Below are positions 11,064 to 19,790 of a stretch of DNA of 64,000 nucleotides, one piece after another. Under the pieces are notes generated by a model, which saw only the letters and a program-made list of their open reading frames with translations, was not told the DNA's origin and did not search any database. The position numbers and the translations under genes were made by a program. The stretch lies in the NCBI GenBank assembly GCA_021927905.1, contig BLLK01000038.1, positions 1,922,001-1,986,000 of the forward strand, given 5' to 3'. Position 1 is the stretch's first letter; each line of letters starts with the position of its first letter. This DNA comes from Chaetoceros tenuissimus (taxonomy: Eukaryota > Bacillariophyta > Thalassiosirophyceae > Chaetocerotales > Chaetocerotaceae).

Positions 11064-12202
11064 GCAAAGTATTTGTTAGTTATTGAACTCATGGAGCAAT
11101 CACACATGAGCATACACTTTTACGAGCCTAGAAAGTTCCAGCATAAGATAAACCGTTTAATTCACAATATTTCTAAATGAATCTAAAATACAGTTTTAAA
11201 GTTATAACGCGTACAGCCTGTAGAATACCTCCGCTGCTGACTGAGATTCAGCTAGATTCAATCTCATATTCGTTTTAAAAGATTCTGATTAATGATTCCG
11301 GTCAATCCATTGTTGACTTAAACCTGTTGCTCCAATTCTTTCACGATAAAGAAAGTCTTTCCAAACTCTGCCTCTGAAAAAAGTATTGAGACACCACGCA
11401 GTGAATGCAAGAGATGGATGGCCTCCTCTAACAATTTGCATGGAATGAACGAAAACCTCATCTTGAAAGATCGTTCTTTTCTTTTATACCGGTTCGGCTC
11501 TATCTGGATGTTTCTGTCGCGAAAGAAAAAATGTGAGAAATCGAGTCGAACCAAATATATCAAAGAACCTCTGAGTCTTTCATCCATCCGGAAATGATAG
11601 TATTGTCAACAGAAAGCTTCAGACAATGTAGATAATATTAAACGTCATCTGGATAAACCACATCAACTCATCCTTCTATGAGAAAAATAAAAAAAGACCA
11701 CAAATCCCTCAAGATAAATATTAATTGTACACGTTAACGTCGAATCAACATTATTTGTCTGACCGCCCGACGGAAAGCTTCTTCATTGGGGAGTGGTTTT
11801 TAACTTTTTTATTTGTCTCATGTTTTTCTTGATGAATTGTGTATGTAAAATGGCGTATCCCAGACCATTGCAAGCACTCACCTACACATTGCATATAATA
11901 CAATAGATGGATATAGATTCAATTCTTCATCTCATCTTTGCTTCTTCATTATTGCATTACTAAACTACAATTACTCAGTTTATGAGAAGAAAGTGAGATG
12001 AGGGGTTTGCTCTTCTCCGCTTTCATTTTTATGTGGTGGAAAGAAAAGGTCATGAGCTCAAAATTCATTTTTTAGCTAAATAACTAGATTGACTTGAACT
12101 GCCTGACAGAGCATTGTTCTTTTCAAGAACTTTCATCATTTTCATTTACTCTTTCAAAATTATTCATGAGCTTGGAAAAGATGGTACAGGTATATTATAC
12201 AT
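11064..12202. other. Long intergenic region, no gene seen
   Basis: About 1.1 kb of AT-rich DNA between the ends of the lipocalin and glycosyltransferase genes, which converge. An 89-residue minus-strand frame at 11318-11587 shows no domain or conserved-looking pattern. No tRNA-like cloverleaf, inverted terminal repeats or tandem repeats were noticed. Confidence 0.5.
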
Positions 12203-13591
12203 TTAAATATTATCTAGTACATTCACAAGGCCTTGACAACAGCTAGTTTCATCCCATCCAAGAGCTTTCGACTTTGCTTCTTTTCCCACGTGGTTCAAAG
12301 ATTCGGGAGAAGCAAGTACATCCAAAAGAATCTTCATTTGTAAACTACATTTGTCATTTTCAATAATCTCTTCCAGACCCACAGCTATGCATCCGTGTCC
12401 TTCCACAAGCAATGAAGTTGCACCAACTTTGTTACCACTATTTATAATGGATGGACATTGAAACGCAGCTGATTCCACCAAAGTCATTCCATACGCATCA
12501 TATAGACAAGGGTGGACATTCACAGCTGTCTTTAAAAATAACGCCGCAAGTTCTTGTGCCCCAAGATGATGATCAATCACTACACATGGCCATTCTTTGC
12601 AAATGGATCGAAAATCCTTTATAATTGTTTCAGCATAGTCTGATACACTTTTCGCACCACACAAGACGGGTACCCACGAATTCTTTTTTAGAAAATCTTC
12701 TCCTCCTAAATTTTGCAGTAGTGTAATGAAATGATGAGGAGCCTTTTCAGGACTGAGACGTGTGCAACATGTGATGAAACATCTTTTGGGAAGACTATGA
12801 CCCTCATCACTTAGCTTTTCCATTGCCACTCTAGCTTGAATCGGTAAATATGAATCAAAAGGTTCACTACTTGTTTCATATTTCTCCGCCAATGCTAGAA
12901 TATCCCCTCGCAGTGGTGGAAACAAAATTTTGATTTTTTTCATTTTGTTGGATTGGTCGACGATACTTTTATCCTCTCGTATTAACCGTTGTAGCATCTG
13001 CAAATCATGATTTGCAAGACAAATAATTGCATCTGCAATTCGACAACACATTTGCTCTTGTTCTTTGTAAAATTCATCATCACTTTGTTCATTCTTTTCA
13101 CCATGATTGGAAGCAGGATGATCCCATGACGAAGATGAGTACACTCTAAAATTATAATAAATAATTTTGCACTCAAGCTCACATTTTGAAGCAATGGCTT
13201 TGTAAGCCAACATTCCATGCCAATCTACGGCAATGATATGGTTCGGATCAAACTTTTGTATCTTTTGGAGTATATCTGATTGTTGACACAAGGTTGCATA
13301 TTCTTGATGAGCACAAGATCGATCTAGTCTTTTCCAACTGCATTGAGGTGGTAAATTTATCGGCCAGATTTCCAAAGAGTCATGTGCCTCCATCATGTTA
13401 ATATCTGCAGATAAAGAATACTTTGTATAGGATGTTGAATGAGGCTTGGCACAAATCACTTTGACGGTGCAATCGTTTCTTTTAGAAAGACTTGAGACGA
13501 GTGATCTTGCCAAGACGCCATTTCCACTGAAAGGAGCAAAGTTTAGCTCTAGAGATAAAAAGAGTATTCGTTTAGGAGGGGAAGTTGCCAT
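12203..13591 (-). CDS. GT4-type glycosyltransferase (GT-B fold)
   Basis: Single exon, 462 residues, ATG start. The N-terminal half begins LFLSLELNFAPFSGNG-type, like the glycogen/starch synthase-related N-domain (glycine-rich loop that meets the acceptor). The C-terminal half has TCCTRLSPEKAPHHF, which is the RLxPEKG-like donor-binding loop, then HPCLYDAYGMTLVESAAF, the E-x7-E signature of retaining GT4 enzymes (here spacing is modified as YGMTLVESAAFQCPSI). No signal peptide or membrane span, so the enzyme is probably cytosolic. Donor and acceptor cannot be read from the sequence; starch-synthase-like, sucrose-phosphate-synthase-like and plant At-type GT4 proteins are all possible relatives. 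It converges with the lipocalin gene. Confidence 0.75.
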   Translation of the reverse strand: MATSPPKRILFLSLELNFAPFSGNGVLARSLVSSLSKRNDCTVKVICAKPHSTSYTKYSLSADINMMEAHDSLEIWPINLPPQCSWKRLDRSCAHQEYATLCQQSDILQKIQKFDPNHIIAVDWHGMLAYKAIASKCELECKIIYYNFRVYSSSSWDHPASNHGEKNEQSDDEFYKEQEQMCCRIADAIICLANHDLQMLQRLIREDKSIVDQSNKMKKIKILFPPLRGDILALAEKYETSSEPFDSYLPIQARVAMEKLSDEGHSLPKRCFITCCTRLSPEKAPHHFITLLQNLGGEDFLKKNSWVPVLCGAKSVSDYAETIIKDFRSICKEWPCVVIDHHLGAQELAALFLKTAVNVHPCLYDAYGMTLVESAAFQCPSIINSGNKVGATSLLVEGHGCIAVGLEEIIENDKCSLQMKILLDVLASPESLNHVGKEAKSKALGWDETSCCQGLVNVLDNI

Positions 13592-14198
13592 GTAATGTAA
13601 ACGAAAAAAAGGAGGAACTTCTTGTGAATAGTGTTGTATTATTCATTATTCAACTCAAAGAAAGAGGTGCTACGTACTTGATACTTGATTAGAGTCCGAT
13701 AAGTACGTACAAAAAACCTCAATAGCAGTGTAGTATGGAAGCGAGTACGTACATACAAAGATCCTGAACATGTATGTTATGTTCAATGTGCCCACCGGCG
13801 ACCGGCCTGCCAACATCTGGACAGAGAAAGCAGGAGACAATGTAAAAAGTACATTGCCATTTTTCTAGCTCCAATTCAATTTGAACTTGGTTCAAATGTT
13901 TTAAATACTTCCAAGCTCTTCCGCCCTTCCTATCGGTCCGGGGTATTTCGTCTCTACGAAATGTGAATAAGAACTAATTTTTTCCTAATGTCCTTTCGGA
14001 CAAGGGTATTTCACCGGACCGATAAGTGGTTTTCTTAACAGAATTTACGTGGTTCTAAGATATCCTTCCTCTTACAGCCCGTTCTAAAAGGATAAGAACG
14101 AGAAGGTGCAATCTAGGCTTTTCGACATGTTTGCCATAAGTAAAACACCAAAAACCCAAAAAGGTTTCCATAATTCATAAAATCGTTCCACTCTCAGA
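13592..14198. other. Divergent intergenic region containing a branched inverted-repeat structure
   Basis: Lies between the divergently transcribed glycosyltransferase and TPR genes. No coding frame is seen. The notable content is the nested inverted repeat at 13931-14023, listed separately. Confidence 0.5.
13931..14023. repeat. Nested inverted repeat: 11-bp outer stem enclosing two hairpins
   Basis: TATCGGTCCGG at 13931-13941 pairs perfectly with CCGGACCGATA at 14013-14023. Inside are ATTTCGT-CTCT-ACGAAAT (13945-13962) and TGTCC-TTTC-GGACA (13989-14002), plus a direct repeat GGGTATTTC just inside each outer arm. This folds into a three-way junction. It ends 175 bp before the TPR gene ATG, so it could be a structured 5' UTR element, or alternatively a small palindromic mobile element. 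It is not a tRNA, and it lacks the hammerhead core. Confidence 0.6.
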
Positions 14199-16412
14199 AT
14201 GAACAAGAAAATGGAATTCCTTTCGGAGCAGCAGCCAAGAGAAACAAGTAGAGGTAACAAACCTTATGTACCTATTCTTAGTTTCAGCAGCAGTGGTACG
14301 TCCTCCTCCTTCTTGTTGGATTCGAAGGAAGCAATCTGCCTTAGCAATTCCAGAGACGTTTTCGACGAAGGAACTCTTGCCTTTTCAAGTCCTATCCATT
14401 TCGATCTTATTGAGATCCATGTGAATCAAGTAGAAAGATATCGTCTTGAACAATGCTCAAACAGGATCATCAGAGCAGCATCACTTTTCAACACAGGCAT
14501 CTCCAAGTCTCGTGAATCCGATCTTGACTCAGCCAAGAAATGTTTCTGTCAAGCTCTTGATCATCTACACGATGTTGATCTTGCTTCCCTCGAATGCATC
14601 ATTCCAACTGTTGCGATGAGACATCACGTATTGGTGACTATCTCCATTTTGACAGGTATTACTCTGCTCAATCTTGGACATGTAGAGTTCCATCAGTCAA
14701 ATTTCACTGAGAGTTCCCATTTTTATCATCAATGTCTCGATCATCTCAAATCACTTCGTCTCGGCCTTTGGAATTCGAACCAAAGTGAAATGTATCAGGA
14801 AGCTATCTTTTATAGTAGCTACATCATGGCTGCATGTCTGAACTGCATTGGTATATCCATTCTCAAGAAAGAAATCACTGAACAACAAGAAGGTGCAGAA
14901 CACGATCTGATACAAGCGAAAGCAAAGAGCTGTTTCGAATACCTCAAAGCTTCAATCACGTTGTATGAAGAATGCAGTAGATATCATGAAAAAAAGATGA
15001 CTTTCAATGCAAACATGGCTACAGCTTTCAACAACCTTGGAAGGGTCTACTTCATTATGGATGACTTTGTGCAATCTTTGGAATGCTACCAAGTTTGTCT
15101 GAATCTGAGACTCACGTCCTTACCTGCTAACCACTTGGATATCAGCGTTTCCTACTTCAACATGGGGCAAGCATTGCAGGCACTCGGTCAAGAAGAAGAT
15201 ATAGAGGAAGTGCTAGATCATTACCTTACATTCCTTGCTATCGCAGCACCAACATTGGGATATGCTGATGAAAGCATTGTCAAGGCAGTTGTACTTGCCA
15301 CTGATATTTATACTTCCCTTGGAAACCTTGAAGAGGCAGAAAGTATTCTACATGAGTATCTTTCAGCTTCTGCGTTCACTTCGCCTGATGCCTTGAAGTC
15401 CAAAGTTATTCTTTTGACTACACTTAGTACTGTTTTTGCTTCTCAGCAAAAGCTCGAAGACTCCCTTGAAACTCTTGTCCAAGCCCGAGATCTTATATTG
15501 ACCATGCCCGAGGATGATTTCCTTGTACATTGTTACATTGCCAATTCTTCCAACATTGCCATGATTCTGACTAGAAATGGTGATTACGAGAAAGCCTTGG
15601 TCTTTTATCAAAGAGCACTTTTAAAGATCAACAGATTAGAAAAACAAGAGCCGTTCTTGGAGGTACTGATTGATCTTCATTTGAATGTTGCAGATGTCTA
15701 CGAAGGGATGGAAGACATTAGTCATGCAATCACTCACTTGAAAAGAGCTGTTGCTATTGCGAAGAACTTTCATGGATTTTGTGAGTACAAGGTATCTACA
15801 TATCTCAACAGACTTGGATTGCTCTTATACAAAGGGTACAAGTATGAGTCGGCCCTATCCTGCTTTTTCGAATGCCTCAATATTAGAACACAGACAATCT
15901 CAAAAGGAACAAAGAGCCAAATCACATCCGTATTGTATAACATTGCTACTGTTTATAGGGCAACTGGCGAGGCAGATCGTGCGTTGGAAGTTCTCTTCAA
16001 GGTTCTTGACCATGAGAGGGAGCTCAATAGTGAGGGCAATGACGAGGAGATACAACCGAAAGATCATATTCTGACTCTTCGTTCTATCTTCGAAATATAT
16101 GCTGACCAGAGTGTAGCAACACCTGAAAAGGGTATTGAATACCTTTTGGAAGCTATGAGAATGTGCAGATTGCACAAAGATACCATTGATGCCTCCTTGG
16201 GACGTAGCGTCTTCTTCTCATTAGGGGACTTTCTCACCTCAAGTAAGAAAGCTGCTGAAGGCTTCAAGTATTACTGTGAGGGTTGTGAGCTATTTGGTGC
16301 TGATACCGATACCAATGTCATTGTTGAGAGTGGAGGAAACGGACGGCGTATTATGCTTGCTCAAATGTGTACTGACAAAAATATGTATCCATTACATGCA
16401 GCTGCTGCATAA
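14199..16412 (+). CDS. TPR-repeat protein (kinesin-light-chain-like repeats)
   Basis: Single exon, 737 residues. The N-terminal ~80 residues are low complexity. From about residue 95 a long solenoid of tetratricopeptide repeats runs almost to the end, with several well-formed units such as ATAFNNLGRVYFIMDDFVQSLECY, repeats with GDYEKALVFYQRAL and ATVYRATGEADRALEVL. Repeat spacing of about 40-42 residues resembles kinesin light chain TPRs. No enzymatic domain, signal peptide or membrane segment is seen. The protein ends in a short Ala-rich tail (HAAAA). TPR solenoids act as protein-binding scaffolds; the partner is unknown. It converges with the cyclin gene 211 bp downstream. Confidence 0.8.
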   Translation: MNKKMEFLSEQQPRETSRGNKPYVPILSFSSSGTSSSFLLDSKEAICLSNSRDVFDEGTLAFSSPIHFDLIEIHVNQVERYRLEQCSNRIIRAASLFNTGISKSRESDLDSAKKCFCQALDHLHDVDLASLECIIPTVAMRHHVLVTISILTGITLLNLGHVEFHQSNFTESSHFYHQCLDHLKSLRLGLWNSNQSEMYQEAIFYSSYIMAACLNCIGISILKKEITEQQEGAEHDLIQAKAKSCFEYLKASITLYEECSRYHEKKMTFNANMATAFNNLGRVYFIMDDFVQSLECYQVCLNLRLTSLPANHLDISVSYFNMGQALQALGQEEDIEEVLDHYLTFLAIAAPTLGYADESIVKAVVLATDIYTSLGNLEEAESILHEYLSASAFTSPDALKSKVILLTTLSTVFASQQKLEDSLETLVQARDLILTMPEDDFLVHCYIANSSNIAMILTRNGDYEKALVFYQRALLKINRLEKQEPFLEVLIDLHLNVADVYEGMEDISHAITHLKRAVAIAKNFHGFCEYKVSTYLNRLGLLLYKGYKYESALSCFFECLNIRTQTISKGTKSQITSVLYNIATVYRATGEADRALEVLFKVLDHERELNSEGNDEEIQPKDHILTLRSIFEIYADQSVATPEKGIEYLLEAMRMCRLHKDTIDASLGRSVFFSLGDFLTSSKKAAEGFKYYCEGCELFGADTDTNVIVESGGNGRRIMLAQMCTDKNMYPLHAAAA

Positions 16413-16623
16413 AACAATTTTGAACTAGAAGGAGCCAATGTATAACATAACAATAATATTTTTTGCGCCTTATATGCTTGAAGTATTACTATTATAATTT
16501 CTGCTTCTATTTGGATTTCAGTTTGACACTTCATTTTGAAAGTACAGCTAGACAATTGGCACTCACGAATACTGATTGACACCTATGATCAACAAATCTA
16601 ACCTTATTGGTGATTAAATAGCA

Positions 16624-17553
16624 CTATCGTCCACCTGATGTACTCCTTGAATTTGGCTGGCCTTGGTCTTCTTGAATAATTTGTAAAGGACCGGTAATTT
16701 GAAGCCTACTGACTAGATCACATGAAGTATCTTCATCTGCAGGAATTATATGAGTTATACAAGGACAGTCAGTGCCTGATACATGGAGAGATTGGAGATT
16801 TTGTAGTCTCGAGCGAATGGAAAAGATTTCCCGATATCCTGTCAAAGAACTGATTTCCTCGCGAAACCTATTGTGATCTGAAGCAGATAATACTTTGCGA
16901 TCGCACAATGTATTCTCCAATACCATCCATGCTACAAATGATGGTAGAGGATAATTCATAAGAAACTCATCGAATACAGATAGCTCGACTTGGAATACAG
17001 CATCATCAAAGATTTTAGTCTTCTCATCTTGACTGATGCTGTCAGGCAGAGTTTGCACAAGAGCATGTACGAATCGAGCTGCTGTGGGTACAGTGGTATG
17101 CCATGTCAGGCTCGTGTAGATATCTTTAGCAGTCGATAACAATTCAGACGACGAAATAGATGATGAACTTTTTTCAAGTAAAGCTTGTAGTGTGAGTGGT
17201 AGATTCTCCGAAGAATAAAGCCTCATTGCGAGGAGAAACGATGACATGACCATGATCTCGTATTGCTTTTTACTTGGTCTGTTGTTTCGTTGCATTTTGG
17301 CAATGTATCTATCTAAAATATGAATTGCAATATATACAATTTCCCTGTCTGCCTCGATCACATCTGCAACTTCATAACACCATTGAACTATCAGATGTCG
17401 CCAAAGGGGTTCTTGATGCACGTTTTCTGCATTGACATCCAATGAAGACGGGTCTAGTTCCTTAGATTGTAACCTCGCTTTTCTACGCCTGTAATCTTCA
17501 GTATCGCCTAATGATTGTCTTTCATCCAATAGTAGCTTTTGTAATGATTCCAT
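16624..17553 (-). CDS. Cyclin-box protein (diatom-type cyclin)
   Basis: Single exon, 309 residues, ATG start. The cyclin N-terminal fold spans about residues 50-180: WRHLIVQWCYEVADVI (the equivalent of the MRxxLVDWLxEV start), REIVYIAIHILDRYIAK, then YEIMVMSSFLLAMRLY (equivalent of LxxVAxxLLAxKYEE, helix 3) and SLTWHTTVPTAARFVH (the LxWxxxxPTxxxFL motif). The C-terminal ~110 residues resemble a degenerate second cyclin fold. Diatoms have a lineage-expanded group of such divergent cyclins used for cell-cycle entry in response to light and nutrients; placing this one there is inference. A TGACGTCA palindrome lies 125 bp upstream. Confidence 0.8.
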   Translation of the reverse strand: MESLQKLLLDERQSLGDTEDYRRRKARLQSKELDPSSLDVNAENVHQEPLWRHLIVQWCYEVADVIEADREIVYIAIHILDRYIAKMQRNNRPSKKQYEIMVMSSFLLAMRLYSSENLPLTLQALLEKSSSSISSSELLSTAKDIYTSLTWHTTVPTAARFVHALVQTLPDSISQDEKTKIFDDAVFQVELSVFDEFLMNYPLPSFVAWMVLENTLCDRKVLSASDHNRFREEISSLTGYREIFSIRSRLQNLQSLHVSGTDCPCITHIIPADEDTSCDLVSRLQITGPLQIIQEDQGQPNSRSTSGGR

Positions 17554-18547
17554 TGTTTCTGAATTGCAACTTTTAATAAAGAGGAAGAGAAGATTTTCAA
17601 CAAGTTGAGGAAGTTCAAGTGATGCTGTGGTTTGTGGAAACTCAGCAGCGCTTGAAAGTTCAGTGTTTTAGGGATCATGACGTCATAGACATTTAGCTTC
17701 AACGTGCATGCAGATTGATTGGGAATGAAACATCTTGAGACATTCAAACTTCAACAATGCATTCCCACTTTTTGCGAACATTTTCTTTTTTCTTGACTTC
17801 TCTTCAGTCTTTTCTATAAATTGGGTCTTTTGATGATTGAGTATTGAAAGAAGGCAGTATAATGTATAGTTTAGGAGACAGTCGAAGCGCTAAGAAAATT
17901 ATGATTTACAACTCCTACATAGATATTTAACAATAACAAAACTAATTATTACAAAGGAGAAAAGCAATTCTTGTTATGTTGTAGTTCGCGATTCTTTTCG
18001 GATATCTGGCATCTGCAAAGGCATCAGTGGAAAAAGGAAAAAATGACTCGTTGAATGATGCAGACATGTGAAAATCTGTCAAACGAACATCTGCTTCTGG
18101 TGCCAAAACATCTGCTTCTTGTACGTACGTATTACAGTATTTTATATTTCTATTAGCGAAGCCTGAAATTTCACAATAGAGATATTTTCAACTTCAATCA
18201 TCTTGCTTCAATGTTCAACATCGGTCTTCACCTTCCTTTTGTTACTGATTTGATGATATGATTGGAAGAATCACATGCAGAAGTTTTACTAAAGGTTGAA
18301 AAAAGGCATCTGCTTTGATTTCAATTGAAGATTAAAATTCCATGCTCAAGTGGCAGAAATATCATGGACAAAATGATAGACAGTCATCTATCTGTGTGTG
18401 AGAATAAGGTTCTGAGGAGAAATGCAGTGCTCATCATTGGAATTGATATTTCCGCCCTTTCACTCTAAAATGAGCAAAGTTGCACAACGAAGTCATGTTT
18501 AGTATCCTGTTTTAATTTTACTTATTTTACTGTACCCCAAGCCCCTC
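17554..18547. other. Intergenic region with CRE-like palindrome
   Basis: Upstream of the cyclin gene and downstream of the 2H phosphoesterase gene (both minus strand). TGACGTCA occurs at 17678-17685, about 125 bp before the cyclin ATG. No convincing coding frame, RNA gene or repeat array is visible in the remaining AT-rich sequence. Confidence 0.5.
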
Positions 18548-19384
18548 TCAAAACATACCAATATCGAAACGATCCAATAACTCCCAATCGCAAATTTTTC
18601 CTTCTGTTTTCCACAATGCCATACCCGTCACAACTCTCTTTTCTCTCGTTAAATTTGGAAAAGCACTCGTAATCCTTATAGTATCTTCTAAATTCAAAAC
18701 AGTATCAATATGATGATCATACACTAACGAAGCATGTGGTTTCCAAGGTCGTATCCGTGTCACATCCATATTTTCATGTAACAGAGAGTGCAATACATCT
18801 AAATATTCTTCGTGTTCTTCTGAACTTTCCAATGTGATTTCACTCCATGCCATATCCATCACTGCACCATTGACACCATTGAATTCTACATCTGTAAGTA
18901 TACCGATTGGATTCAAATGTGGCCACTGTCTTTTGGAGAAAGTAGATTTGACTTGTGTCTTGAATAAATGTCGAGCATGTGTTTCTGTCAAATGCGTCAT
19001 TCCATATAAAGCAGTGACATGTGGTGTGATTGGTTCTACATTGAAATGATTGGCACATGCTTGAATGCAGTTTGTATAATCTGGATGATCAATTTCAAGC
19101 CAAATAGAATATCCTTTGAAATGGAAATCAAGGGGAGGTCTTTTGATGACGAGAGATTCTTCTTCACTGGATGTACTGATTGTTGAAGTAGAGGGTGTGA
19201 CGAGTGATCTCTTTCTCTTTTTGGGAAAGAAGAGTGCGCCCGTATTGGAAAGTTCCATTTCATTGTCCATTGCTTTCATTCTGTACTGATGATCGGATAG
19301 GTGTTGTGTTTGTCTGAAGGATGTGTGATAAGAAGGACTGCTGAATGCCGATGAAAAGAACACAAGAGAAGATGGAAGGAACAT
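18548..19384 (-). CDS. 2H phosphoesterase, cyclic-phosphodiesterase-like
   Basis: Single exon, up to 278 residues. The catalytic domain has the two diagnostic H-x-T/S motifs: PHVTALYG near residue 128 and KPHASLVYDH near 228. It also has YSIWLEIDHP near its start, as in plant and fungal cyclic phosphodiesterases that open ADP-ribose 1'',2''-cyclic phosphate or similar 2',3'-cyclic ends. The first ~35 residues (hydrophobic MFLPSSLVFF then SSAFSSP) could be a short signal peptide with an ASAF-like plastid motif; alternatively translation starts at the internal ATG at 19279. Two extra copies of its 5' end are scattered in the duplicated region (27310-27617 and 37921-38360), which shows this locus has been a donor for duplication. 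Confidence 0.8.
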   Translation of the reverse strand: MFLPSSLVFFSSAFSSPSYHTSFRQTQHLSDHQYRMKAMDNEMELSNTGALFFPKKRKRSLVTPSTSTISTSSEEESLVIKRPPLDFHFKGYSIWLEIDHPDYTNCIQACANHFNVEPITPHVTALYGMTHLTETHARHLFKTQVKSTFSKRQWPHLNPIGILTDVEFNGVNGAVMDMAWSEITLESSEEHEEYLDVLHSLLHENMDVTRIRPWKPHASLVYDHHIDTVLNLEDTIRITSAFPNLTREKRVVTGMALWKTEGKICDWELLDRFDIGMF

Positions 19385-19787
19385 ATATCTCTCAGAAAAG
19401 ACTGAACTACTTTGAGTTTAATGAAGTGAAAAGTATCGATCGTATTTGGTGCAACAGGTCGATAAGTTTTCTTCTTCTTTGAATAGGTCTCTATTGGCTT
19501 TTACAGCAGAACTTTCAGGGCTGCACATGCCAAAATGAATGGCGCCAATTTTCTCCGTTTCGAGCCATCCACTGGGGGAATGGTGGGGGAATATATAACT
19601 GTCAAAATTAACCGCTGGCATTTATGTGAGTATTTTCATGGGACTTACCAATCGTTTTGGCGGGCTAGAACTCAATTTACAAAAAATTGGAATACATGTG
19701 TAAAATAGTTACCCTTTTCAAAGTATCATTATAGCCAGTCAAACAAAAAGATAAATATATATTCTTCAAACTCTGCTGCTCAAACTA
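19385..19787. other. Divergent intergenic region, also the source of duplicated fragments
   Basis: Upstream region of the 2H phosphoesterase gene up to the Crypton-like element. Sequence from here to about 19560 reappears, partly altered, at 27440-27617 and 38180-38360. No coding gene is supported. Confidence 0.5.
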
Positions 19788-19790
19788 GTG

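Noticed and set aside
11318-11587. 89-residue minus-strand frame
   Set aside because: No recognisable family; chance frame of this length is expected in 1.1 kb of non-coding DNA.
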